From: Kitasatospora aureofaciens
GTDB lineage: Bacteria > Actinomycetota > Actinomycetes > Streptomycetales > Streptomycetaceae
NCBI RefSeq assembly: GCF_001188955.3
Contig: NZ_JPRF03000025.1
Span: forward strand, 51,871 to 115,870
Reading direction: 5' to 3'
Length of the DNA: 64,000 bases
Shown in pieces: positions 16,781 through 26,054 of this stretch; positions within the stretch are counted from its first letter, which is position 1; each line of letters begins with the position of its first letter. The translations under genes and the position numbers were made by a program. The notes beneath the pieces are model-generated. The model saw nothing but the letters and a program-made list of their open reading frames with translations. It did not search any database and had not been told where the DNA came from.

Positions 16781-17125
16781 TCAGGGGAGGGTGATCGCGT
16801 AGGCCTTGCGGAGGGTCTCGTGGACCGTCCAGGTGGTGCGGTCGCCCTCGCGCAGCACGGCGCAGTCGCCGGGGCCGACGATCAGGGTCGGGCCGCCTTC
16901 GATCTCGATGGTGGCCCGGCCGCTCAGCACCACGAACATCTCGTCGGCCTCCACGTCGGTGACCACGCCCGGGGTGATCTGCCAGATGCCGCGCAGCTGG
17001 CGGCCGTCCGAAGACTCGGTGAGGACCTTCCCGGTGACCTCGGGGGTGCCGGAGACGATCTGTGACGGGTCGAGGGGCTCGGGGGTGAGGTCGGCGGTGG
17101 GGATGTGGGTGGTGAAGCTCGTCAT
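16781..17125 (-). CDS. Cupin-domain protein
   Basis: 114 aa. A single small beta-barrel with the second cupin motif partly visible: RGIWQITPGVVTDVEADEMFVVLSGRATIEIEGGPTLIVGPGDCAVLREGDRTTWTVHETLRKAYAI. The usual metal-binding histidines of motif 1 are mostly replaced (EADEMFV keeps the Glu but no HxH), so metal use is doubtful. Possibly a sugar-related or regulatory cupin. It converges on the sugar-binding lipoprotein with only 19 bp between stops. Confidence 0.8.
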   Translation of the reverse strand: MTSFTTHIPTADLTPEPLDPSQIVSGTPEVTGKVLTESSDGRQLRGIWQITPGVVTDVEADEMFVVLSGRATIEIEGGPTLIVGPGDCAVLREGDRTTWTVHETLRKAYAITLP

Positions 17126-17236
17126 GGGGCCGACCGTAGTGCGGCGGGGGCGGGTGTGCGGGGCGCAGGGTGTGTCGGGGTTCGGCGGGAGAATGACACT
17201 CCGTAGGTCCGTGGGGGATGCGCGGAGGTGTTTTCG

Positions 17237-17464
17237 GTGGGCGAGCTGAGTGAGCGGGACCGGGCGGTGCTGGCGCTGGAGGGGCGGCAGTGGCGGACGG
17301 CGGGGGCCAAGGAGCGGGCGATCCGGGAGGAGTTGGGGCTCTCCTCCACTCGGTACTACCAGGTGCTGAACGGGTTGTTGGACCGGGAGGAGGCTTTGGC
17401 TTTTGCCCCGGTGCTGGTGAACCGGTTGAGGCGGGTTCGGGAGGGGCGGCGGGCGGCTCGTTGA
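17237..17464 (+). CDS. DUF3263 protein
   Basis: About 75 aa, start GTG 17237 with an ideal GGAGG 8 nt upstream (an earlier in-frame GTG at 17228 overlaps that site and is rejected). The sequence GELSERDRAVLALEGRQWRTAGAKERAIREELGLSSTRYYQVLNGLLDREEAL is the DUF3263 pattern, a compact helical protein with a HTH-like middle. Function unknown; it is widespread in actinomycetes next to otsAB. Confidence 0.85.
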   Translation: MGELSERDRAVLALEGRQWRTAGAKERAIREELGLSSTRYYQVLNGLLDREEALAFAPVLVNRLRRVREGRRAAR

Positions 17465-17573
17465 CGGGGGTCTGGGTCGTTGTCCGGGGGGTGGGGGTCG
17501 GGCGGGGGTGCGTCCTGAGCGAAGGGCTGCCGTCCACGTGGGAGTGCCGGGGGATGGGGGTAAGGGGGTGGGT

Positions 17574-18413
17574 ATGGATTTTGAGGAGATGTACGTGCCG
17601 GCCACTGCTGCCGGGCGGGATGGGTTGAGGGCGATTCTGGCGGGGCCGGGGGAGGCGGTGGTCGCGCTCGACTTCGATGGGACGTTGGCGCCGATCGTGG
17701 CGGACCCGGGGGCGGCGCGGGCGCATCCGGGAGTGGTGGGGGTGTTGCGGGGACTGGCCTCGGTGGTGGGGGCCGTGGTGGTGGTGACGGGGCGGCCGGC
17801 GGGGGTGGCGGCGGAGTTCGGGGGGTTCGAGGGGGTCCCGGGGCTGGTGGTGCTGGGGCACTACGGGGCCGAGCGGTGGGAGGGGGGTGTGGTGACGGCG
17901 CCGGAGGTGCATCCGGGGGTGGCGGGGGTGCGGGTGGCGTTGCCGGAGGTGTTGGAGCGGGTGGGGGCGCCCGAGGGGACGTGGGTGGAGGACAAGGGGC
18001 GCTCGGTGGCGGTGCACACCCGGCGGACGGAGGCGCCGGAGGAGGCGTTGGAGCTGTTGCGGGCGCCGGTGGAGGAACTGGCCGCCGAGTACGGGTTGGT
18101 GGTGGAGCCCGGGCGGCTGGTGCTGGAGCTGCGGCCGCCGGGGGTGGACAAGGGGGCGGCGCTGACCGGGTTCCTGCGGGAGCGTGGGGCGCGGTCGGTG
18201 CTGTACGCGGGGGACGACCTGGGGGACGTGGCGGCCTTCGCCGCGGTGGAGAAGCTGCGCGGGCAGGGGCTGGCCGGGCTGCTGGTGTGTGCCGGGGCGG
18301 TGGGGGACGCGCCGGTGCGCGAGCTGGCCGACCGGGCGGATCTGGTGGTCGGCGGGCCCGAGGGTGTGGTGGAGCTGTTGGGCGCCCTGGGGGAGGCGGT
18401 CAGAGGGCGTTGA
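17574..18413 (+). CDS. otsB: Trehalose-6-phosphate phosphatase
   Basis: 279 aa. HAD-family: motif I ALDFDGTLAPIV (nucleophile Asp), motif II VVTGRPAG, and the acidic motif YAGDDLGDVAAF. It dephosphorylates trehalose-6-P to trehalose. ATG 17574 follows TAAGGGGG. Codon use is unusual: Gly is mostly GGG, Val mostly GTG, and TTG leucines are common, so the coding strand is very G-rich compared with neighbours. It converges on otsA, and the two coding regions overlap by 14 bp at their 3' ends, so they cannot be one operon although they act in sequence. Confidence 0.92.
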   Translation: MDFEEMYVPATAAGRDGLRAILAGPGEAVVALDFDGTLAPIVADPGAARAHPGVVGVLRGLASVVGAVVVVTGRPAGVAAEFGGFEGVPGLVVLGHYGAERWEGGVVTAPEVHPGVAGVRVALPEVLERVGAPEGTWVEDKGRSVAVHTRRTEAPEEALELLRAPVEELAAEYGLVVEPGRLVLELRPPGVDKGAALTGFLRERGARSVLYAGDDLGDVAAFAAVEKLRGQGLAGLLVCAGAVGDAPVRELADRADLVVGGPEGVVELLGALGEAVRGR

Positions 18414-19866
18414 GCTGGTCGAGGAACCACTGCTGCGGGGGGAGCGCGGTGGCCGCGGCGGCGAGGCGCTTGGTGCGGTCGGCGCGTTCCTCCGGGCTCA
18501 TGGCGAGGCCGGTGTGCAGGGCTTCGGCGGTGGCGATGACGTCGTAGGGGTTGACGGTGAGGGCGTCGTCCCCCAGTTCGGCGTGGGCGCCGGCCTCGCG
18601 GGAGAGGACGAGGGCGCAGCCGTGGTCGGAGACCACGGGGACCTCCTTGGCGACCAGGTTCATGCCGTCCCGGATCGGGTTGACGAGTGCCACGTCGGCC
18701 ATGCGGTAGGCGGCCAGGGAGCGTGGGAAGTCGTCGTTGACGTGCAGGATCAGGGGTTGCCAGGTGGCGGTGGCGAACTCGGCGTTGATCTCCTCGGCCA
18801 GGCGTCGGACCGCGGCGGTGTAGTCGCGGTACTCGGCGAGGTCGGTGCGGGAGGGGTAGGCGAAGGCGATGTGCACCACCCGGTCGTGCCACTCGGGGCG
18901 GGTGCGGAGCAGGTGCCGGTAGGCCTGGAGGCCGCGGACGATGTTCTTGCTCAACTCGGTGCGGTCGACCCGGACGACGGTGCGGCGGTCGCCGACGGCG
19001 GTGCGGAGGGCGGCGAGGCGTTCGTCGACGTCGGGGCGGTGGGCGCGTTCGCGGAGGAAGTCGGCGTCGGCGCCGAGGGCGTGGACGCCCAGGCGGGTGG
19101 TGCGGCCGTCGTGGGTGACGGTGAGCTGCTCGTGGTCGACGGCCGCGCCGAGGAGGTCCTCGCAGCAGGCGGCGAAGGCGCGGGCCCAGCGTTCGGTGAG
19201 GAAGCCGGCCCGGTCGGCGCCGAGGATGCCGGTGAGCACGGCGCGGGCGACGTCGTCGGGGAGCAGCCGGTAGTACTCGGGCGGGGCCCACGGGGTGTGG
19301 GAGAAGTGGCCGATCCGCAGGTCGGGGCGGGCCTCGCGGAGCAGGGCCGGGACGAGGGAGAGGTGGTAGTCCTGGACCAGGACCGCGGCGTTCGGGGCGG
19401 CTTCGGCGGCGAGGGCGTCCGCGAAGGCGCCGTTGTACGCCTGGTAGGCGGCCCATTCGGTGCGGAAGTCGCCGTCGAAGGACGGCGAGGTGGGGGTCGC
19501 GTAGAGCAGGTGGTGGACGAACCACAGGGTGGAGTTGGCGACCCCGTTGTAGGCGTGGGCGAAGGTCTGCGGGTCGATGTCCAGCATCCGTACGGCCTGG
19601 CCGCCGACCTCGTGCCCGGCGAGGTCGAGGCGGCCGTCGGGGGCTTCTCTCGCGGCTCGGCGGTCGGCGTCGCCGAGGGCGGCGCAGACCCAGACGGCGT
19701 GGGGGTCGTCGATCGCGGAGAGGCCGGAGACCAGGCCTCCGCCGCCTCGGCGAAGGGTCAGCGTGCCGTCGTCGGCGGTGCTGAACGACACCGGTCCCCG
19801 GTTGGAGGCCACCAGGACGGGGGCGGTGCCGGTGGCACTCGAACGTTCGGTCGTGAGATCGCCCAT
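18400..19866 (-). CDS. otsA: Alpha,alpha-trehalose-phosphate synthase (GT20)
   Basis: 488 aa. It makes trehalose-6-P from UDP- or GDP-glucose and glucose-6-P. Motifs: VLVASNRGPVSF and GGLVSGL near the N-terminus, NSTLWFVHHLLY, VLVQDYHLSLVPALL, RIGHFSHTPWAPPEYYRLLP, VDRTELSKNIVRGLQAYRHLL, and the sugar-nucleotide site ALVNPIRDGMNLVAKE. Start ATG 19866. The sugar donor cannot be fixed from sequence. It is followed upstream, in the same direction, by gpgS (47 bp apart), and converges with otsB. Confidence 0.94.
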   Translation of the reverse strand: MGDLTTERSSATGTAPVLVASNRGPVSFSTADDGTLTLRRGGGGLVSGLSAIDDPHAVWVCAALGDADRRAAREAPDGRLDLAGHEVGGQAVRMLDIDPQTFAHAYNGVANSTLWFVHHLLYATPTSPSFDGDFRTEWAAYQAYNGAFADALAAEAAPNAAVLVQDYHLSLVPALLREARPDLRIGHFSHTPWAPPEYYRLLPDDVARAVLTGILGADRAGFLTERWARAFAACCEDLLGAAVDHEQLTVTHDGRTTRLGVHALGADADFLRERAHRPDVDERLAALRTAVGDRRTVVRVDRTELSKNIVRGLQAYRHLLRTRPEWHDRVVHIAFAYPSRTDLAEYRDYTAAVRRLAEEINAEFATATWQPLILHVNDDFPRSLAAYRMADVALVNPIRDGMNLVAKEVPVVSDHGCALVLSREAGAHAELGDDALTVNPYDVIATAEALHTGLAMSPEERADRTKRLAAAATALPPQQWFLDQLNAL

Positions 19867-19913
19867 GGTTGGGATGTTGCCTCGGGTTCGGGGTGGCAAA
19901 CCCCGTGGGCCCC

Positions 19914-20942
19914 TCAGTGTCGGGCGGCGTATTCGGGGACGGTGTGCATCGGGGGGCGCTCCAGGGCCGTCACCGGGTGGGTGTGGGCGGTGAAGGAGCG
20001 GGTCTCCGGGTCGCGGGTGAACTGGGTGAGGTGGGGGTGGACCAGGTCGGCGGAGGCCTTGAGGCGGTGGGTGCGGTCGAGGCGTTCCAGGGCGGTGCGG
20101 TAGATGGTGGCGGCCATCCGGCCGAGGGCCTGGCCGTCCTGGTGGCGATGGTGGCGGACGCCGACGTCGACCTGGGCGAGGGCGTCCAGTCCGGCCAGTT
20201 CCAGTGCGTCGACCAGGAGGCCGAGTTCGACGCCGTAGCCGGTGGGGAAGGGCAGTCGTTCGAGCAGTGAGCGGCGGGCCGCGTACTCGCCGCCGAGTGG
20301 CTGGACGAAACCGGCGAGTTCCGGCCAGTGGAGGTTGAGCAGCGGGCGCGCGACGAGTTCGGTGACCCGGCCGCCGCCGGTGGGGACGATCGCGGCGGAT
20401 TCCCCCGTGGCGGAGCCGATCGTCGTCACTTCCAGGGGGCGGTCGTACATGGCCTTGACCAGCTGGAGCTCCTCGTCGGTCAGCAGCGGGCCGATGATGC
20501 CGGTCACGAAGGCCGGGTCGAACTCGCGCAGGTCGGCGTCGACGAAGCAGACGATGTCGCCGTGGGTGACCAGCAGGGAGCGCCAGAGCACCTCGCCCTT
20601 GCCGGGGACGGCGGGCAGCCGGGGGAGGATCGCGTCGCGGTGCTCCACCCGGGCGCCGGCGGCGGCGGCGACGGCGGCGGTGTCGTCGGTGGAGCCGGAG
20701 TCGACCACGACGAGTTCGTCGACGAGGGGGATCCGCTCGATCAACTCGCGGCGGACGGTGCGGACGATGTCGCCGACGGTGGCCTCCTCGTCGAGCGCGG
20801 GGAGGACGACGCTGATGGTGCGGCCGGTGCGCCGTTTGGCCTCCAGCAGGGTGTGCACCGGCCGGTCGGCCGCGCTCCACGAACGGCGGCGGAGCCAGGA
20901 CGCCGCCTGCGGGAGGAGTGCGGGGGTCGGTTCGGCGGGCAC
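19914..20942 (-). CDS. gpgS: Glucosyl-3-phosphoglycerate synthase (GT81)
   Basis: 342 aa from GTG 20942. GT-A fold with RTISVVLPALDEEATVGDIV, VDELVVVDSGSTDDTAAVA, the DXD-like GDIVCFVDADLREFDPAFVTGI, and LLNLHWPELAGFVQPLGGEYAARRSLLERLPFPTGYGVELG. It transfers glucose from an NDP-glucose to 3-phosphoglycerate, the first step to glucosylglycerate (and methylglucose lipopolysaccharides in mycobacteria). No dedicated phosphatase gene is adjacent. Being next to otsA suggests a compatible-solute cluster. Confidence 0.9.
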   Translation of the reverse strand: MPAEPTPALLPQAASWLRRRSWSAADRPVHTLLEAKRRTGRTISVVLPALDEEATVGDIVRTVRRELIERIPLVDELVVVDSGSTDDTAAVAAAAGARVEHRDAILPRLPAVPGKGEVLWRSLLVTHGDIVCFVDADLREFDPAFVTGIIGPLLTDEELQLVKAMYDRPLEVTTIGSATGESAAIVPTGGGRVTELVARPLLNLHWPELAGFVQPLGGEYAARRSLLERLPFPTGYGVELGLLVDALELAGLDALAQVDVGVRHHRHQDGQALGRMAATIYRTALERLDRTHRLKASADLVHPHLTQFTRDPETRSFTAHTHPVTALERPPMHTVPEYAARH

Positions 20943-21087
20943 GGTGACTCTCCTCGGCGGGCTGGGTGGAACGGGCCATCTCGCTTGGCGGACGGACCCT
21001 TTCGGGACGGACGCCTTCGGATACAGTCTTCGTACAGCGGTTGGACCTTTGCACGCCGGGGTCGCCGCTGAACCACAACTTCACATG

Positions 21088-21219
21088 CTCATCCAGAGGG
21101 ACTGAGGGAACGGCCCGTTGACGTCCCGGCAACCTTCTCGCCCGGCTGTCGTCGACAGGCCCCGGCGGGACAGGTGCCAATTCCGGCCCGTGGCGCGACC
21201 GCGCCACGGGGAAGATGAG
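21088..21219 (+). ncRNA. SAM-I (S-box) riboswitch of thrC
   Basis: The core reads AGAGGGACTGAGGGAACGGCC then TTGACGTCCCGGCAACC, the kink-turn and J1/2-P2 sequence of SAM-I aptamers, followed after P3 by AGGTGCCAATTCC. P4 is GCCCGTGGCGC/GCGCCACGGG-like. P1 is CTCATC (21088-21093) with GATGAG (21214-21219). The 3' strand of P1 runs into AGGAGAGAGG, the thrC ribosome site, so SAM binding would stabilise P1 next to or over the Shine-Dalgarno and lower translation. This explains repression of threonine synthesis when S-adenosylmethionine is plentiful, since homoserine phosphate sits at the Met/Thr branch. Confidence 0.9.
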
Positions 21220-21237
21220 GAGAGAGGCCTCGCCATC

Positions 21238-22560
21238 ATGGCTATCACTGTGTCGACTGCTTCTGGCGCCGCACCCTCCGCCGGCCTTCGGCCGGGGGGA
21301 CTCCCGCCCGTCGACCTCGGCCCCGCCGCCGCGCTGTCCTGTCGGGAGTGCGGCACCCGCTTCCCGCTCGGCCCCAGCTTCGCCTGCCTGGAGTGCTTCG
21401 GGCCGCTGGAGATCGCGTACGAGTTCGGCAGCGAGGGCGCCGAGGAGCTGCGCAAGCGGATCGAGTCCGGCCCCGCGTCCATCTGGCGCTACGCGCCGCT
21501 GCTGCCGGTGCCGGCCGACGTGGCTTCGAAGCCCAACCTGAACCCCGGCTGGACCCCGCTGGTGAAGGCGGACAACCTGGGCCGGGAGCTGGGGTTCACC
21601 GCGCAGCTGCACGTGAAGGACGACTCCGGCAACCCGACCCACTCGTTCAAGGACCGGGTGGTGGCCTGTGCGATCGAGGCGGCCCGGGCGTTCGGCTACA
21701 CCACGCTGTCCTGCTCCTCGACCGGCAACCTGGCCGGTGCGGTGGGTGCGGCGGCGGCCCGGGCCGGGTTCCGTTCGTGCGTCTTCATCCCGCACGACCT
21801 GGAGCAGGGCAAGGTCGTGATGGCCGGGGTGTACGGCGGCGAGCTGGTGGGCATCGAAGGCAACTACGACGACGTGAACCGGTTCTGCTCGGAGCTGATC
21901 GGGGACCCGGCCGGCGAGGGCTGGGGCTTCGTCAACGTCAACCTGCGGCCGTACTACGGCGAGGGTTCCAAGACGCTGGCGTACGAGATCTGCGAGCAGC
22001 TGGGCTGGCGGCTGCCGGAGCAGATCGTCATCCCGATCGCCTCGGGCTCGCAGCTGACGAAGATCGACAAGGGGCTGCGGGAGCTGATCGAGCTGGGTCT
22101 GGTGGAGGACCGGCCGTACCGGATCTTCGGCGCTCAGGCGGAGGGCTGCTCGCCGGTGTCGGCCGCGTTCAAGGCCGGCCGGGACGTGATCAGGCCGGTG
22201 AAGCCGGACACCATCGCCAAGTCCCTGGCGATCGGCAACCCGGCGGACGGCCCGTACGTGCTGGACATCGCCCGCCGGACGGGCGGCGCGGTCGAAGACG
22301 TGACGGACGCGGAGGTCGTGGCGGCGATCCGGCTGCTGGCCCGGACCGAGGGCATCTTCGCCGAGACCGCGGGCGGGGTGACCGTCGGCGTGCTGAAGAA
22401 GCTGGTCGAGACCGGTCAGCTGGACCCGGCCAAGGAGACCGTCGCGATCAACACCGGCGACGGCCTGAAGACGCTGGACGCCGTCTCCGAGGCCGGGATG
22501 ACCACCGTCATCCGCCCGACGCTGGACTCCTTCCGCGCCGCCGGCCTCGCGTCCGCCTGA
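21238..22560 (+). CDS. thrC: Threonine synthase
   Basis: 440 aa. A PLP enzyme converting O-phospho-homoserine to threonine. The PLP lysine is Lys138 in NPTHSFKDRVVACAIEAA; SCSSTGNLAGAVGAAAARAG is the phosphate-binding loop. An N-terminal zinc-ribbon-like stretch LSCRECGTRFPLGPSFACLECFGPLEIAYEF (four cysteines) is typical of the actinobacterial form. ATG 21238 is chosen because the ribosome site AGGAGAGAGG lies just after the riboswitch. The MoaD-like cysO gene follows 26 nt later in the same transcript. Confidence 0.96.
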   Translation: MAITVSTASGAAPSAGLRPGGLPPVDLGPAAALSCRECGTRFPLGPSFACLECFGPLEIAYEFGSEGAEELRKRIESGPASIWRYAPLLPVPADVASKPNLNPGWTPLVKADNLGRELGFTAQLHVKDDSGNPTHSFKDRVVACAIEAARAFGYTTLSCSSTGNLAGAVGAAAARAGFRSCVFIPHDLEQGKVVMAGVYGGELVGIEGNYDDVNRFCSELIGDPAGEGWGFVNVNLRPYYGEGSKTLAYEICEQLGWRLPEQIVIPIASGSQLTKIDKGLRELIELGLVEDRPYRIFGAQAEGCSPVSAAFKAGRDVIRPVKPDTIAKSLAIGNPADGPYVLDIARRTGGAVEDVTDAEVVAAIRLLARTEGIFAETAGGVTVGVLKKLVETGQLDPAKETVAINTGDGLKTLDAVSEAGMTTVIRPTLDSFRAAGLASA

Positions 22561-22586
22561 ACCGCCCCACCCCCGCTAGGAGAGCC

Positions 22587-22865
22587 ATGAGCGCCAACGT
22601 CCGCATCCCCACCATCCTGCGCACCTACACCGGGGGCGCCGCCGAGGTGCCCGCCGGGGGCGCCACCCTGGCCGAGGTCATCGCCGACCTGGAGAAGAAC
22701 CACGCGGGCATCTCCGCCCGCATCCTGGACGACACCGGCAAGCTGCGCCGCTTCGTGAACGTGTACGTGAACGACGACGACGTGCGGTTCGCCGACGGTC
22801 TGGCGACCGAGATCAAGGACGGCGCGAGCGTCTCGATCATTCCGGCGGTGGCCGGCGGCTGCTGA
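22587..22865 (+). CDS. cysO: CysO-type sulfur-carrier protein (MoaD/ThiS family)
   Basis: 92 aa. A ubiquitin-like sulfur carrier very similar in pattern to mycobacterial CysO (NVRIPTILRTYTGGAAEVPA, HAGISARILDDTGKLRRFVNVYVNDDDVRFADGLAT, SVSIIPAVAGG). In CysO the C-terminal Gly is activated to a thiocarboxylate that supplies sulfur for cysteine made from O-phosphoserine. Here the coding region ends GGC: a genome-encoded cysteine follows the Gly-Gly. That residue would have to be removed, as a Mec+-type protease removes cysteine from CysO-Cys, before activation. Ribosome site TAGGAGAG, 5 nt before ATG. Confidence 0.88.
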   Translation: MSANVRIPTILRTYTGGAAEVPAGGATLAEVIADLEKNHAGISARILDDTGKLRRFVNVYVNDDDVRFADGLATEIKDGASVSIIPAVAGGC

Positions 22866-22894
22866 GCCGCTCGCACCGCCTCCGGGCCCGCTGC

Positions 22895-22945
22895 GCGGCC
22901 GCCCGCGCGTACGGAATTCCACTCTCCGTGCGCGCGGGCGGCCGC
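22895..22945 (+). terminator. Strong terminator hairpin after cysO
   Basis: 21-nt arms (22895-22915 and 22925-22945) pair with a single G.U, around a 9-nt loop, followed by TTGCATTT. It ends the thrC-cysO transcript. Confidence 0.88.
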
Positions 22946-23210
22946 TTGCATTTCGGCGGGAATATTCCGGGTCGAGTCGGAGTAGAGTGTGGCTCGGCTG
23001 GGAACAGGGTGCGTCCTCCCGCCGTGGGGCGCTTCGCCCGAGGGTGTCCGTGGAGTGGGACCGGCCCGGGAAACATGTCAGGCAGATGTCAGAATTCCTG
23101 CAGGCATTTGAGTAATTCGTCCGCTATGTCCGGCGCGGAATGCCGAGTTCCTCCCGATTTGTTCGGTGTTGTCTCTTGACGGGCTGCGGAATTCCCAGCG
23201 GTTGACCCTG

Positions 23211-23238
23211 TTGCAGAGGGCGTCGATCCGGATACATT
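23211..23238 (+). promoter_or_regulatory. Candidate promoter of the cold-shock gene
   Basis: TTGCAG at 23211-23216 and TACATT at 23233-23238, 16 bp apart, about 175 nt before the ATG at 23414. It would give the long leader expected for a cold-shock mRNA. Confidence 0.35.
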
Positions 23239-23413
23239 CAGCGGCGGTCGACGTAATCAACCGCTCACGGAAGCCGTCCGGTGTTCCCGTGCGGAGGATT
23301 GCGGCGTGCACGGCTGCGCCCAGGGGGGGTTCCCCGGGCCGGCCTAGAAACCAGACCCGGGCCCGCGACCTGCGGGACCGTGAAGGGCCAGCACAGCACT
23401 AGGGGAGTTCGGA

Positions 23414-23617
23414 ATGGCTCAGGGCACCGTCAAGTGGTTCAACGCGGAGAAGGGCTACGGCTTCATCGCGGTCGACGGTGGTGCGGACGTCTTCGTCCAC
23501 TACAGCGCGATCCAGATGGACGGCTACCGCACCCTCGAGGAGGGCCAGCGGGTCGAGTTCGAGATCTCCCAGGGACAGAAGGGCCCGCAGGCGGACATGG
23601 TCCGCGCGGCGGTCTGA
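23414..23617 (+). CDS. Cold-shock protein (CspA family)
   Basis: 67 aa, the standard size. RNP1 KGYGFIAV and RNP2 VFVHYSAI nucleic-acid-binding motifs are intact in the five-strand OB fold (GTVKWFNAEKGYGFIAVDGGADVFVHYSAIQ...). It acts as an RNA chaperone or antiterminator. Ribosome site GGGGAG at 23402-23407. A perfect 15-bp terminator follows. In streptomycetes a csp gene sits just upstream of the second groEL, as here. Confidence 0.95.
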   Translation: MAQGTVKWFNAEKGYGFIAVDGGADVFVHYSAIQMDGYRTLEEGQRVEFEISQGQKGPQADMVRAAV

Positions 23618-23674
23618 CCCCTTTCGAATCCAGGAGCTCGGCGCGGCCCACGGCTGGTGACCACTCGCTTCTCG

Positions 23675-23708
23675 ACGGGCCCGTACGACACGCGTCGTAC
23701 GGGCCCGT
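23675..23708 (+). terminator. Terminator hairpin after the cold-shock gene
   Basis: Perfect 15-bp stem (ACGGGCCCGTACGAC and its complement) with an ACGC loop. Confidence 0.85.
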
Positions 23709-23779
23709 TCGCGTTCCCGCACGGCCTCGGGCGGGAGTCGGTGCGGGCCCGGACGACGGCTCGCGGGTCGTCGATTGGG

Positions 23780-23806
23780 CTTGCACTCGACCACCCGGAG
23801 TGCTAA
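23780..23806. promoter_or_regulatory. CIRCE element 1 (HrcA operator) with overlapping promoter
   Basis: CTTGCACTC - 9 nt - GAGTGCTAA. The right arm is the perfect CIRCE half-site and the left arm matches 7 of 9 bases of TTAGCACTC, with the correct 9-nt spacer. TTGCAC (23781-23786) and TAATCA (23804-23809), 17 bp apart, form a sensible promoter inside the operator, so HrcA binding would block groEL transcription. Confidence 0.88.
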
Positions 23807-23814
23807 TCATTGCG

Positions 23815-23841
23815 TTAGCACTCACAGTGTGAGAGTGACAG
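23815..23841. promoter_or_regulatory. CIRCE element 2 (HrcA operator)
   Basis: TTAGCACTC (perfect left half) - 9 nt - GAGTGACAG (6 of 9). It is centred 35 bp after the first element; tandem CIRCE boxes are typical of actinobacterial groEL genes. Confidence 0.8.
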
Positions 23842-23961
23842 CGGACCGGGTCGGTGAGGCCCCCGGGAGCGGCAGGGGAATGGACCTCCGCACACCAGGG
23901 CCGTCCGTCGCGGGCACCCCTTGGTCCGAGCAGTCGACCGTGTCCCGGAGGACCACTTCTG

Positions 23962-25584
<1,623 letters not shown>

Positions 25585-25620
25585 TCCTGATCGCTCCGAT
25601 CGGGTCGGTTGACTCCTCGT

Positions 25621-25658
25621 CCGCGTGGGCGGTCCCCTTCGGGGGGCCGCCCACGCGG
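25621..25658 (+). terminator. Terminator hairpin after groEL
   Basis: 17-bp stem with one G.U pair and a TTCG loop (CCGCGTGGGCGG...CCGCCCACGCGG), followed by CGTTT. Confidence 0.88.
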
Positions 25659-25697
25659 CGTTTCCGGGCCGCGGGCGTTTCGCGAGAGGATGGGCGG

Positions 25698-26054
25698 ATG
25701 GCTTCCGACGACATCGAGACCGCCCTGCACAACGCGCGGGCACTGATCCTGGCCGACCTCACCGCGCGGGACGTGGCGGACGCCGCCGTCGTCTCGCTGG
25801 TCGAGGACGCCGTCACCCACCGCCGCTGGTGGCTGGAGCAGTGGCCGGACGGCACCGAGTACGTCCTCGGGCTGGTCGCCCAGGACGTCCAGGACGCGCT
25901 GCTGGAGGCGTACGGGCGGTGGCCGCTGTGCACCGCCTGCGCGGCCGACGGGGACCCGCACGCGCTGGGCGTGGAGCCCGAGTTGGGGCCGGAGCCGCAC
26001 TGGGTGTGCGGCAAGCAGGGTGTCGTGGTGGCGCCGGTGGGGGAGCTCGGTTAG
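25698..26054 (+). CDS. Small uncharacterised actinobacterial protein
   Basis: 118 aa. Helical N-terminal half (DIETALHNARALILADLTARDVADAAVVSLVEDAVTHRRWWLEQWPDGTEYVLGLVAQDVQDALLE). A C-terminal part with paired cysteines follows: LCTACAADGDPHALGVEPELGPEPHWVCGKQG. The CxxC...H...C pattern could bind a metal. No family recognised. The start ATG 25698 is preceded by GAGGATGGGCGG with no clear ribosome site. Its stop overlaps the convergent HD gene by 4 bp. Confidence 0.7.
   Translation: MASDDIETALHNARALILADLTARDVADAAVVSLVEDAVTHRRWWLEQWPDGTEYVLGLVAQDVQDALLEAYGRWPLCTACAADGDPHALGVEPELGPEPHWVCGKQGVVVAPVGELG

Larger units (their letters stand above)
22866..23413. other. Intergenic region and long cold-shock leader
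   Basis: 548 bp. It holds the cysO terminator (22895-22945), an A/T-richer stretch from about 22950 to 23280, and the presumed promoter and roughly 170-nt 5' leader of the cold-shock gene. Long structured leaders are usual for cold-shock mRNAs. No coding region is credible here. Confidence 0.5.

Noticed and set aside
22968..22975. GAATATTC near 22.97 kb as a third copy of the WhiJ-type motif
   Set aside because: Only the 8-bp palindrome is shared; the flanking TGATTCTC is absent.
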